Shown: positions 7,572-16,706, counted from the stretch's first letter. The stretch: DNA of 52,245 nucleotides from WHTX01 sp038255145 (GCA_038255145.1 JBBSLP010000044.1:1-52245); one strand, 5' to 3'. Program-made: numbers and translations. The notes: a model not told the origin generated them from the letters alone.

Positions 7572-10500
7572 TGGCGACGGGGGACGACGAGCTGGACGGG
7601 CCCGCCGCGGGGGCCTCGGACGCACCCGACGCCGCCGGGGCCCCACCGCCACCGCCAGACCCCACGGGCGCCACCCCACTCAGCCGGGCCGACCGACGCC
7701 GACGCCGGGCCGCCGAGCTGGCCTCGGGCGTCCCCCTCGACCCCCGGGCCATCGAGGCCCGCGCCGCCGCCGACCACGCCGCCGCCGTGGCTGCCGCGCA
7801 CGGCGGCGAGGGCGCGCCCTCCACGCCGACGCCGACGCCGACGGCCCCGGACGAGCCCGCTCCCAGCCGGGCGGCAGCTTCGGCCGCCGACGTCCCGCCG
7901 CCCGACCCCAGCTCCACCGTCCCCCCGTCGGCGACGTCCGAGACACCGGTCGCCGCCGCCCCCGTCGAGCCCGCCCCGGTCGAGCCCGCCCCCACCGAGC
8001 CCGCGGTGGGCGCGACCGACGACACGCTGCTCAGCCGGGCCGACCGGCGCCGGCGCCGAGCGGCCGAGATCGCCTCGGGCGTCCCCCTCGACCCCCGGGC
8101 CATCGAGGCCCGCGCCGCCGCCGACCACGCCGCCGCCGTGGCCGCCGCGCACGGCAGCGGCCAGCCGCCGACATCGACACCGCCGGTGGAGGCCGCGCCC
8201 ACCCGGGCGGCGGCCTCGGCGGCTGACGTGCCCCGCCCGGATCCCATCGCTGCGGCCGCCCCGCCGGTGGCGCCCGCACCACCGCCCGACGCCGCCGCCA
8301 TCGAGCCCACACCCGGTGGGACCGGCGACGTGGTGCTCAGCCGAGCTGACCGCCGCCGTCGCCGAGCCGCCGAGCTGGCCTCCGGCGTGCCCCTCGACCC
8401 CCGGGTCATCGAGGCCCGCGCCCGGGCCGATCACGACGCCGCCCGGGCCGCCGCCGGACGCCCCCCGCTGGGCGCCGAGGAGCCTGCGGCCGAGGTGGTC
8501 CCGCCGCAGCCCGCCCGCACCCCACCGCCGCCCGACCTCGTCGCCACCGTCACCCCCACCCCCCTCGACCCTGACGGCCCCACCCGGGCCGCGGCCAGCG
8601 CCGCCGACGTGCCCCGGCCCGAGCCCACGGCGGCCCCGGTCACCGCGGTGGCGCCCGCCCCCGTCGCGCCGGTCCCGGTCACGCCAGCACCCAGCCCGTC
8701 GACGCCAGCGACCGCGGCCGTGCTCAGCCGGGCCGACCGCCGCCGGCGTCGGGCCGCCGAGCTGGCCTCCGGCGTGGCCCTCGACCCCCGGGGCATCGAG
8801 GCCCGCGCCCGAGCTGACCACGCCGCCGCCCGGGCCGCCGCCGGCCTGCCCGCCTTCGGGGCCGAGGACGACAGGCCCCCGTCCGACGCGCCGGCGGCCA
8901 CCGCTCCGCTGGCTGCCCCCGCACCCGCGGCCACGCCGATCCCGCCGACCCCGCCGGCTGCCGTCCCCGCCACCGCGACCCCGGTCACACCCACCCCGGT
9001 CCCAGCGGCGGCGGCCCCGGTGGCCATGCCGGTGGCGCCAGCACCTGCCGCTGGTCCCGGCCCGGCCCAGCCGCGGCTCAGCCGGGCCGACCGGCGCCGA
9101 CGTCGGGCCGCCGAACTGGCCTCGGGCGTGAGCCTCGACCCCCGGGGCATCGAGGCCCGGGCCCGGGCCGACCACGAGGCGGCCCGCGCCGCCGCCGGCC
9201 TGCCCCCGCTGGCCGTCCCCGAGCCCAAGGGGGAGACCCCGGCGCCGCCGGCGGCCGCCGTCCCCACGGCCGCCACCACCGCGCCGGTGGTCGAGCCCGC
9301 CCCGGCCGCAGCTGCCGCTCCCGCCCCGATCAGCCCGCCGCCGTCAACAACTCCTCCCGCGGCCGTGACCAGCGACGCCCCCACCGACGCACCCGTGCTG
9401 TCGCGGGCCGAGCGCCGACGTCGCCGGGCCGACGAGGAGGCCGCGGGCGTCGTCATCGATCCCCGCGAACTGCAGGCCCGCCGGGCCCGGGAGCGGGCCG
9501 CGGCGGCCAGCGACCAACCCGAGGACGCCGTCGCCCCCGCACCGGTGCCCGCGGCCGAGGACTGGCACCACCGCACGGCCACGCCCGCGGACACCGGCGG
9601 CATCGACCTCGCCCCCGAACCCGCCCAGCAGCGGGCCCACAGCAACGTGGCCGAAGCCAGGGCCGACGCCCACGTCCTGCCTGTCACCTCCCACCCAGGC
9701 GGGTCCGACGGCACCCTGCCCGCCGCCGGCGTGGCCGACCCCCCGGCGGCTGCGGCCCGGGCCAGCGCCCCGCTGGTCCCCGACCTCGTCGAGGTGTCCG
9801 TGCCCCGGGGTGGACGGGTCATCGTGGTCAGCGACCTGCACCTGTGGTCCAAGGTCAGCCAGGCGGCGACCGAGTGCACGGCGGAGATGATCCGCCTGCT
9901 GCCCACGCTCGACGGGGCTGCCGTGTTCGTCATCGCCGGGGACTGCTTCGAGCTGCTCGTCCCCCCCGCCGCCACCGTGGACGGCATCCTCGACGTCCAC
10001 CAGGAGTGGACCGACGCCGTCAAGGCCTTCGCCGACGGCCCCGACCACCAACTCGTGGTCCTGGCCGGCAACCACGACGGCCAGATCGCCTGGGACCCCG
10101 AGGTGGTGGCCACCCTGCGCCGTCGGATGGGTGCCGACCAGGTGTCCCTGGCCGTGGACCTGTTGCTGGAGACGGCCCGGGGGGTGGAGAAGGTCAGGGT
10201 CGTCCACGGCAACCAGACCGACCCCTACAACCGCTTCGTCAACCCCCGGGACCCCAACGACACCCCCTTCGGGCACCACATCGTGCGTGAGCTGCTGCCA
10301 GAGATGCAGCCCGTGGAGCGGCCCGGGGCCCTGCTCGAAGGGCTCCCGTGGCTGGCCGAGCCCCTGCAGTCGAGCGAGATGGTCGGTTCCCGCCTCCTCT
10401 ACCGCCTGGTCGCCGGGCGGTTGTGGTGGCTGACCATCCCCTTCCTGGCCGCCGTCTTCCTGCGCCTGATGACGTTCCTGCCCGGCGTGGAGCGCCTGCT

Positions 10501-12658
10501 GCACGACAACGCCGAGCGCTGGCTCATCGGCCTGGGGGCCATCCTCGTCATCGTGGCCGTGGTGGCCGTCGTCGTGGCCGTGGCCACCATGCTGCGGGTC
10601 CACCACACCCTGTCCGAGACCGACATCGGCCATCGCAGCGGTCCCGGCGGGCACAACGCCCACGCCCGCGAGCTGGCCGGGGTGCTCATCGGCGAGGGCT
10701 ACGCCGGCCTGGTCACGGGCCACACCCACTCCCCCGAGCTGTCGGTGGCCGGCGTGGGCTTCTACGCCAACAGCGGCTGCGGCGTCGAGGTCGTCGAGGC
10801 CCGTCCCTCCCGCCTGGGCCTGCCCCGACCCTTCGGCTCGGTGCGGCGCTGTTCGCGGGTCGAGGTCGACGCCCACGAGGTCCTCGAGGTGCGCCTGGTC
10901 CTGGCCGACGCGCCCGTGGCCTCGCCCGTGCTGCTCGAGCGCCTGGCCACCCGCAGCCCCAAGAACGTCCCCACCACCCCCAAGGTGGTGGCCGCCCTCC
11001 CCGGCGCCTCCACCTACCCCATCGACGCCACCCGCCTGGGCGTGTGGACCCGGCGTCGCCGGGTGCGCCAGTGGGCCGCCGGGGGCCTGGTGGCCGCCGG
11101 GGTGGTCAACGTGGTGTCCGCCATCATCGGCCCCGGCGGTGGGCGCCTGCGCGAGCTCGAGCGGGCCGTGCCCCTGCGCTTCCCCCGGGTGGCCAGCGTG
11201 CTCGCCGTCCTCATCGGCCTGGCCCTCATCGGGCTGGCCCGGTCCGTGCGCCGGGGCTACCGGCCGGCGTGGGCCGCGGTGGTGGCCCTGCTCGGCATCA
11301 CCTCGTGCGTCATGCTCCTCAAGGGCATCGACATCGAGGAGGCCGTGCTGGGCACGGCCCTGGCCCTGTGGTTGCTGGCCAACCACCGCCACTTCAAGGT
11401 CATGCCCCCCGGGCGTCGGCGTTGGGAGGTGTGGGCCACCACCGTGGCCCTCATGGCCGTGGCCCTGGCCATCGCCCTGTCCTCGGTGTTCGGACGGCAG
11501 GAGCGGCTGCCCCGGGTGTTGGTTGCCCTGGTCGTCGGCGTCGTGGCCCTGGTGGCGTGGGCCGCCACCCGGCCGGCCCGCTACAAGCGCTCGGTGCAGA
11601 GCAACCACGCCGAGAACCTGGAACGGGGCCGGGCCATCGTGGAGAAGTACGGCGGGGACACCCTCGACTACTTCGCCCTGCGCGACGACAAGGAGCTGCT
11701 CTTCAGTGGTGGCGGCCTGGTGGCGTACACCGTGCTCGACCGGGTGATGCTGGTCTCCCCCGACCCCATCTGCCCGGCCGAGGAGCGCATCGACGTGTGG
11801 GCCGACGCCATGGACCACGCCGACAGCCACGGCTGGGGCATCGCCGTGCTCGCCGCCAACGCCTCGTGGCTGCCCGTGTACCACGCCGCCGGCCTGCAGG
11901 ACTTCTACATCGGTGACGAGGCCATCGCCGAGTGCCAGCGCTTCTCGCTCAACGGCAAGGAGATGAAGTCCCTGCGGGGGGCGTACAACCGGGCGGCCAA
12001 GGCCGGCTACACGGTGAAGATGTCCGACCCGGCCGAGGTCGAGCCCGCCCTCAAGGAACAGCTGCTCGAGCTCATGACCGAGACCCGCCAGGGCGACGCC
12101 GAGCGGGGCTTCTCCATGACGCTCAGCCGCATGTTCGACCCCCGGGACACGGGCCTGCTGCTGGCCGTCTGCTTCGACCCCGAGAACAAGCCGGTGGCCT
12201 TCAACCAGTACATCCCCGCCCCGGCCATCGGGGGCTTCTCGCTCGACGTCATGCGGCGCACGAACGACCCCGATGCCCCCAACGGGCTGACCGACTACGT
12301 GATCATCGAGACCATGAACTGGATGCGGGACCGGGGCTACCGCGGCCTGGGCCTGAACTTCGCCACCTTCCGGGCCGTCATGGCCGGAGAAGAAACAGGT
12401 CCCTGGCGGGACGTCGAGCGTAAGGTGCTGCACCGCTTCAGCGACACCATGCAGATCGAGTCGCTGTGGAAGTTCAACCAGAAGTACGACCCCATCTGGC
12501 GGCCCCGCTACGTGGTCACGGACGCCCTCTTCAACGGGGCCCGGGCGGGCATGGCCATCGGAAGGGCCGAGGGAGAGGTGGAGATCCCGGTGATCGGCAG
12601 GTTCCTGAAGTCCGACGGGCCCGACCCGGCCGCCGAACTGGAGAAGGCGCACCGTTGA
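7571..12658 (+). CDS. Giant fusion: basic repeats + metallophosphoesterase + MprF/LysX-type aminoacyl-phospholipid synthase
   Basis: 1,695 residues. Residues 1-740 are Pro/Ala-rich and probably disordered, with six copies of a basic motif LSRADRRRRRAAE...DPR.IEARA..DH.AA at about 37, 154, 256, 385, 503 and 610. Residues about 748-1060 form a calcineurin-like phosphoesterase: SDLHLW (D755, H757), GDCFE (D791), GNHD (N834), VHGN (H879), GHTH (H1051, H1053), all metal ligands present. Two hydrophobic segments (about 950-1008) interrupt it. About six further membrane segments span 1165-1335. Residues about 1343-1670 are a DUF2156/LPG-synthase C domain (LERGRAIVEKYGGDTLDYFAL, FSGGGLVAYTVLDRVMLV, RGYRGLGLNFATFRAVM), which transfers an aminoacyl group from tRNA to phosphatidylglycerol. 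Overlap with lysS suggests lysine. Domain calls are firm; the joint function is unknown. Confidence 0.88.
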   Translation: MATGDDELDGPAAGASDAPDAAGAPPPPPDPTGATPLSRADRRRRRAAELASGVPLDPRAIEARAAADHAAAVAAAHGGEGAPSTPTPTPTAPDEPAPSRAAASAADVPPPDPSSTVPPSATSETPVAAAPVEPAPVEPAPTEPAVGATDDTLLSRADRRRRRAAEIASGVPLDPRAIEARAAADHAAAVAAAHGSGQPPTSTPPVEAAPTRAAASAADVPRPDPIAAAAPPVAPAPPPDAAAIEPTPGGTGDVVLSRADRRRRRAAELASGVPLDPRVIEARARADHDAARAAAGRPPLGAEEPAAEVVPPQPARTPPPPDLVATVTPTPLDPDGPTRAAASAADVPRPEPTAAPVTAVAPAPVAPVPVTPAPSPSTPATAAVLSRADRRRRRAAELASGVALDPRGIEARARADHAAARAAAGLPAFGAEDDRPPSDAPAATAPLAAPAPAATPIPPTPPAAVPATATPVTPTPVPAAAAPVAMPVAPAPAAGPGPAQPRLSRADRRRRRAAELASGVSLDPRGIEARARADHEAARAAAGLPPLAVPEPKGETPAPPAAAVPTAATTAPVVEPAPAAAAAPAPISPPPSTTPPAAVTSDAPTDAPVLSRAERRRRRADEEAAGVVIDPRELQARRARERAAAASDQPEDAVAPAPVPAAEDWHHRTATPADTGGIDLAPEPAQQRAHSNVAEARADAHVLPVTSHPGGSDGTLPAAGVADPPAAAARASAPLVPDLVEVSVPRGGRVIVVSDLHLWSKVSQAATECTAEMIRLLPTLDGAAVFVIAGDCFELLVPPAATVDGILDVHQEWTDAVKAFADGPDHQLVVLAGNHDGQIAWDPEVVATLRRRMGADQVSLAVDLLLETARGVEKVRVVHGNQTDPYNRFVNPRDPNDTPFGHHIVRELLPEMQPVERPGALLEGLPWLAEPLQSSEMVGSRLLYRLVAGRLWWLTIPFLAAVFLRLMTFLPGVERLLHDNAERWLIGLGAILVIVAVVAVVVAVATMLRVHHTLSETDIGHRSGPGGHNAHARELAGVLIGEGYAGLVTGHTHSPELSVAGVGFYANSGCGVEVVEARPSRLGLPRPFGSVRRCSRVEVDAHEVLEVRLVLADAPVASPVLLERLATRSPKNVPTTPKVVAALPGASTYPIDATRLGVWTRRRRVRQWAAGGLVAAGVVNVVSAIIGPGGGRLRELERAVPLRFPRVASVLAVLIGLALIGLARSVRRGYRPAWAAVVALLGITSCVMLLKGIDIEEAVLGTALALWLLANHRHFKVMPPGRRRWEVWATTVALMAVALAIALSSVFGRQERLPRVLVALVVGVVALVAWAATRPARYKRSVQSNHAENLERGRAIVEKYGGDTLDYFALRDDKELLFSGGGLVAYTVLDRVMLVSPDPICPAEERIDVWADAMDHADSHGWGIAVLAANASWLPVYHAAGLQDFYIGDEAIAECQRFSLNGKEMKSLRGAYNRAAKAGYTVKMSDPAEVEPALKEQLLELMTETRQGDAERGFSMTLSRMFDPRDTGLLLAVCFDPENKPVAFNQYIPAPAIGGFSLDVMRRTNDPDAPNGLTDYVIIETMNWMRDRGYRGLGLNFATFRAVMAGEETGPWRDVERKVLHRFSDTMQIESLWKFNQKYDPIWRPRYVVTDALFNGARAGMAIGRAEGEVEIPVIGRFLKSDGPDPAAELEKAHR
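7679..9530 (+). repeat. Six-copy coding repeat array in the N-terminal region of the fusion protein
   Basis: Copies begin at 7679, 8030, 8336, 8723, 9077 and 9398. Each encodes about 35-45 residues with a run of five Arg followed by AAE(L/I)ASGV and DPR. Copies 1 and 2 are nearly identical in DNA over more than 100 bp, pointing to recent duplication. Copy 6 is the most diverged. A second module, RAAASAADVP, recurs between copies at about 7870, 8205 and 8590. Confidence 0.9.
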
Positions 12659-12671
12659 GCGCGAGCCGGAG

Positions 12672-14186
12672 GTGAAGGCGGGCCACCCGCCCCACCGCCT
12701 GACGGGACCACTGCACCGGGGGCACACCGAGGGTGGTCGCGGCTCGGCACGGGCCACCCGACCCCTGGGCATCCTCGGCCTGGCCCTGGTGATCATCTCG
12801 GCCATGGACAGCATCCGCAACCTGCCCACGACGGCCACCTTCGGCTGGGCCTGCGTGTTCTTCTACTTCCTGGCCGTCATCGCCTACCTGGTGCCCGTGG
12901 CCTTCACCTCGGCCGAGCTGGCCACCACCTTCCCCGGTGACGGTGGTGTCTACACCTGGGTCAAGGAGGCGTTCGGCGAGCGCTGGGGCTTCCTGGCCGT
13001 GTGGTGCGACTGGTCCGAGAACATCGTCTAGTTCCCCACCGTGCTGGTCTTCCTGGCCACCACCACGGCCTACGTGTTCGCTCCCGACCTGGCCGATCAC
13101 AAGGGCTTCCTCGTCGCCGTCATGCTCGTCATCTTCTGGGGCACGACGGCGGCCGCGTTCCTGGGCGCCGTGCGCTCGGCCCGCTTCACCGGTGTGCTCG
13201 TCACCGTGGGCACGGCCGTGCCCACGGCCCTGGTCGTGGGCCTGGGCGGCTGGTGGCTGGCCTCGGACCGCCCCACCCAGATCCCCTTCTCGGGCGACGC
13301 CCTGCTCCCCGAGTGGCAGGGGCTGTCGAGCCTCGTCTACGCGGCCAGCATCGTGGTGGCCTTCGCGGGCATGGAGATCGGCGGCTACTACGCCCGCAAC
13401 ACCCACCGCCCGGCCCGCACCTACCCCATCGCCGTGCTCATCGCCGCCGTCGTCGTGGCCTCGTTGTCCATCTTCGGCAGCCTGGCCATCGCCATCGTCG
13501 TGCCCAAGAAGGACGTCAGCCTCAGCGGCGGGGTCATGCAGGCCCTGACCAGGTTCTTCGACGAGCTGGGCCTGGGCCCCCTGGAGAAGCCCGTGGGCCT
13601 GCTCATCATCGTCGGCGTCATCGGCGTCATCGGCGGCCTCAGCGCCTGGGCCGTGGGCCCGGCCCTGGGCATGCAGTCCGTGGCGGCCGAGGGCGGGCTG
13701 CCGAAGTTCTGGGCCCGCACCAACCGCCGCGGCGCACCGGTGGGGGTGCTGCTCATCCAGGCCGTGCTGGCCACGCTGCTGTCCCTGCTCCTGCTCACGG
13801 TCAAGAGCATCAACACCTACTACTGGATGCTGACGGCGCTGGTGGCCCAGACGTTCATCATCATGTACCTGCTGATGTACGCCTCCGTGCTCTACCTGCG
13901 CCGGTCCCAGCCCGACGCCCCCCGTCCCTTCCGCATCCCCGGGGGCGACGTCGGCCTCTACCTCGTCGTCGGCCTGGGCACGGTGGGGGCCATCTTCGCC
14001 TTCATCCTCGGCTTCGTCCCCGCCAGCCACCTGTCGGTGGAGGCCACCGGCGCCTACGTGGCCGTCATGGTCACCGGCGTGCTGGCGGTGTGCATCACCC
14101 CCTTCATCCTCCACCGCAAGACCCCGACGGCCCCCGACGCCCTGGACGCACCGGGACAGCCCACGCCGGTGCCCTCAGCTGGTTGA
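12672..14186 (+). pseudogene. APC-family amino-acid transporter/antiporter interrupted by an in-frame TAG
   Basis: Twelve-helix APC superfamily protein of the glutamate:GABA-antiporter (GadC-like) type, 504 codons plus stop. The N-terminal part (ISAMDSIRNLPTTATFGW, SAELATTFPGDGGVYTWVKEAFG) ends at TAG 13029-13031. The same frame continues at once with FPTVLVFLATTTAYVF and runs intact to TGA 14186 (GMEIGGYYARNTHRPARTYP, AVGPALGMQSVAAEGGLPKFWARTN). Related transporters usually have Trp in WYPT at this point, so TGG to TAG is the simplest change. GTG 12672 is the assumed start, 13 nt after the MprF-fusion gene. Either a pseudogene, a read-through gene, or a sequencing error. It converges with a 12-bp overlap on the DMT gene. 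Confidence 0.85.
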
Positions 14187-15041
14187 GGGGGCCACGGCGA
14201 CGGCGTCGGCGCCCTGCTCGGCCGGGGACACCAGGGCCAGCACCACCGCGGCCACGAGCGTGAGCACGAAGCCCGCCGCGGCCAGCACGCTCTGGCCGTT
14301 GCGGGCCCGGTCACCGAGCCAGATGAGCCCGATGATGGAGGGCACGATGACCTCGGCCGCGTACTGGCAGGCGGTGGCCACGGTGACCGAGCCCCGTTGC
14401 AGGGCCGAGGTGAACAGCACCACGCCGAGGGCGCCGAAGAGGATCAGGGCGTAGGTCAGCGGTTCGGTCAGGGCCTTCCACAGCGAGCCGTCGGCCTCGA
14501 TGGCCCGGGCGCAGATGGCCGTGCCGCCGTAGCCCAGGCCGGAGATGGCGCCGAGCAGGGCCGCCCCCCGGTCCCCCCGGGCGATGCGGGGGGCGAGGAC
14601 GCCCATGGCCCCCACCACACCGACGGATATCCACATGCCCACGGTGAAGGCACCCGACACCTTGCGGGGGTCGTCGGGAGCCGCGGTCAGGGCCAACAGC
14701 AGCAACCCCACACCCAGGAGCACCAGGCAGCCGACCTGGTTCCGTGAGGGCAGCGACTTGAGGACCACGGCGGCCAGCAGCACGGTGACCCCGATGCTGC
14801 CGGCCGAGATGGCCTGCACGGCGAAGAGGGGCAGGAACTGCAGCGCCACCAGAGAGAGCACGAACCCGAACCCGTCGAGGCCCAGGCCGATCATGTACGG
14901 GAGCTGCGTCGCCACCTTCATCAGGCCCTTGGCGTCGAGGCTGTCCGTGGCCTTCTGGCTCTTGGCCCCCATGTCCTGCAGCACGGATCCCACGCCGTAG
15001 CTGACAGCGCAGCCGAACGCGGCTAGGTAGGCGAGGAGCAT
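14175..15041 (-). CDS. DMT-superfamily (EamA-like) membrane transporter
   Basis: 288 residues with about ten hydrophobic segments and the internal two-half organisation of the drug/metabolite transporter superfamily: AAFGCAVSYGVGSVLQDMGA at the N-terminus, QAISAGSIGVTVLLAAVVL in half one, ATACQYAAEVIVPSIIGLIWLGD in half two. Substrate unknown. ATG 15041 is preferred over GTG 15047 because TAGGTT sits 6 nt upstream of ATG and there is no RBS, as for other leaderless genes here. The 3' end overlaps the convergent APC gene. Confidence 0.8.
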   Translation of the reverse strand: MLLAYLAAFGCAVSYGVGSVLQDMGAKSQKATDSLDAKGLMKVATQLPYMIGLGLDGFGFVLSLVALQFLPLFAVQAISAGSIGVTVLLAAVVLKSLPSRNQVGCLVLLGVGLLLLALTAAPDDPRKVSGAFTVGMWISVGVVGAMGVLAPRIARGDRGAALLGAISGLGYGGTAICARAIEADGSLWKALTEPLTYALILFGALGVVLFTSALQRGSVTVATACQYAAEVIVPSIIGLIWLGDRARNGQSVLAAAGFVLTLVAAVVLALVSPAEQGADAVAVAPSTS

Positions 15042-15047
15042 GGCCAC

Positions 15048-15053
15048 AACCTA
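15048..15053 (-). promoter_or_regulatory. Predicted -10 hexamer of a leaderless DMT transcript
   Basis: TAGGTT on the minus strand, 6 nt before ATG 15041. No Shine-Dalgarno. Confidence 0.45.
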
Positions 15054-15111
15054 GAACAGCGAGAGTGGCCGTAGCCCCACCCACCGCGGCCCCATCCCTG
15101 GAGAAGGCCCC

Positions 15112-16308
15112 TCAGTCGTCGCTCTTGGCTCCGGCGGCCAGGCCCCGGCGCACGTCGACCTCGGCCCACTCGGGCCAGCGCGACCGGCTCTTCTCGGCCA
15201 GCTTCTGCATCAGCTTGATGGCACCGGGGTCCGAGTCACCGGGCTTGGCCTCGATGACCCCGGCCTCGAGCATGCGCATGATGATCTCGCGGCCCAGTTC
15301 GGTGCGCACGACGGTCAGCGTCCAGTCCGTGGCGTCGCCGATGCCACCGGTGGAGATGTCGGCGTGCTCGGCGGCGAAGTCGGGGCAGTGGTTGCACCCC
15401 TCCCGCGTCCAGGCGTGGCACTCCTTGAGGTTGACCTCGCGGTAGTCGCCGTTCTCCATCCAGAGCTGGAACACGCCCTTGATGTTCATCTTGGTGATCT
15501 GTTCCTTGGCCAGGCCGTACTTGACCCAGAACAGCTCGTCGAAGAGGGCGTCGTCGAAGCTCTTCGAGCACAGCAGCCCGATGTTGAGCTTGATGGGCTT
15601 GCCCACCTTGCCCACCTTGCGGTTCCACATGACGGGCCCGATGGAGGTCTGGCAGCTCATGCCCACCAGGGCGAGCTGGTTCAGGCCCCGCTCGCTGGCC
15701 TCGTCGTAGGCCAGGGTGTTGGCCGAGTAGGTGTAGCGGCTGCCGGCCGAGGCGATGACCTCGTCGACCGTGGTGGCCACGCCGGGGCGGGCCTTCCAGC
15801 CGCCACGCTCACCCTCGAGGAAGCTGACCAGGGCGCCGTCGATGTACCCGTTCTGCAGACACCAGATGAGGATGGCCGAGACCAGCCCGCCGTCCTGACC
15901 GTGCTCGTAGACGAAGTCGTCGGCGGCACGGACGAGGATGACGTCCTTGTAGATGCCGGCGATCTCGTCGGCTTCGCGCTGGCGGCCGAACAGGTGCTCG
16001 TTGGCCTGCTCCTCCCAATGGCGGAACCGGGGGCAGGCCCGGGTGCACGACGTGCAGCCCTTCTCGCCGTGGATGCAGTTGGAGGCGCCGAGCTCGTCCT
16101 CGAGGTGGAACGGCTTGTACTGGCCCGATTCGTGCTTGTAGCCGATGACGTCGTGGGGGCAGGCGATGACGCAGCCCGCGCACCCGGTACAGAGCCCCGA
16201 GGTGATGACCTCCTCGTAGAGCTCCTTCCACTGGAACGTCCACCGCTCCTTGGCCGCGGGAGCACCCGCGGGCGAGCCTTCAGCGGGGAGCGACTCGGTC
16301 ACCGTCAT
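15112..16308 (-). CDS. FrhB-type coenzyme F420 hydrogenase/dehydrogenase beta subunit-like iron-sulfur flavoprotein
   Basis: 398 residues. The N-terminus has two ferredoxin-like clusters: CTGCAGCVIACP (about 40-51) and CIHGEKGCTSCTRACP (about 78-93), enough Cys for two [4Fe-4S] centres. The rest matches the FrhB/FdhB N- and C-terminal domains that bind FAD and reduce or oxidise F420 (GQDGGLVSAILIW, GMSCQTSI, NIGLLCSKSFDD, GCNHCPDFAAEHADISTGG). The redox partner is not encoded nearby, so the reaction is unknown. ATG 16308 overlaps the stop of the upstream small gene (ATGA), implying coupling; a TAGCAT 7 nt upstream could also give a separate leaderless transcript. Confidence 0.9.
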   Translation of the reverse strand: MTVTESLPAEGSPAGAPAAKERWTFQWKELYEEVITSGLCTGCAGCVIACPHDVIGYKHESGQYKPFHLEDELGASNCIHGEKGCTSCTRACPRFRHWEEQANEHLFGRQREADEIAGIYKDVILVRAADDFVYEHGQDGGLVSAILIWCLQNGYIDGALVSFLEGERGGWKARPGVATTVDEVIASAGSRYTYSANTLAYDEASERGLNQLALVGMSCQTSIGPVMWNRKVGKVGKPIKLNIGLLCSKSFDDALFDELFWVKYGLAKEQITKMNIKGVFQLWMENGDYREVNLKECHAWTREGCNHCPDFAAEHADISTGGIGDATDWTLTVVRTELGREIIMRMLEAGVIEAKPGDSDPGAIKLMQKLAEKSRSRWPEWAEVDVRRGLAAGAKSDD

Positions 16309-16634
16309 GAGGGGGATGCTAGATCCCAACACGGGGCCACGAGGGACTCGACCTCGGGGTCGAGGCGCTCACCCCTTCCGAGCTGGCGATCCACCTCGAC
16401 CGCCCGGTCCCAGGGCAGCGACCGTTCGAGGGCCTGGTAGGCGCAACGACAGCCGTCCCCACCCTCGCCACCGCGGGCCCGGGTGCAGGCGTCGACGATG
16501 ATCTTCTCGGCCCGGGCCCCGTAGCCGGTGGGGTCGGCCGGCGCCGCCAGCCACGACAGGGCCAGGGACACCACACAGATGGCCAGCACCGCAGCCGCCG
16601 TGCCCACCGCCCAACGGCGCCTCACCCGCTCCAC
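16305..16634 (-). CDS. Small membrane-anchored or secreted protein with a CRC motif, coupled to the FrhB-type gene
   Basis: 109 residues. One N-terminal hydrophobic segment (about 9-30, TAAAVLAICVVSLALSWLAA) followed by an extracytoplasmic domain. Cysteines at CTRARGGEGGDGCRC and a final C near the C-terminus; the C-x-C followed by YQALERSLPWD pattern resembles short secreted actinobacterial domains. Function unknown. The TGA overlaps the FrhB-type ATG by 4 nt (ATGA), so the two are made together, which suggests a role linked to that redox enzyme. Confidence 0.65.
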   Translation of the reverse strand: MERVRRRWAVGTAAAVLAICVVSLALSWLAAPADPTGYGARAEKIIVDACTRARGGEGGDGCRCAYQALERSLPWDRAVEVDRQLGRGERLDPEVESLVAPCWDLASPS

Positions 16635-16706
16635 CGGTTCACCCTATCGGCAGGGCGGAACGGCCCCGGGAGCAGCCCGTGCCCGGGGGACCGGCACCGC
16701 GGTCCC

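Noticed and set aside
7679..9530. CRISPR-like spaced repeats
   Set aside because: Repeat copies are coding, in one frame, unevenly spaced and non-palindromic; no cas genes.
9344..12838. Very long open frame (1,164 codons) antisense to the phosphoesterase-MprF gene
   Set aside because: GC-rich third positions leave antisense frames open; the translation is His/Gly/Gln-rich with no domain, and the sense frame has clear motifs.
13029..13031. Genome-wide stop-codon reassignment (TAG and TGA both read in frame)
   Set aside because: Two isolated cases with different stops, while most genes here end cleanly at TGA or TAG; local mutation or error is simpler.
12531..14114. Long antisense frame over the APC gene
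   Set aside because: Low-complexity Gly/His/Asp-rich translation; the plus-strand transporter is convincing in spite of its stop.
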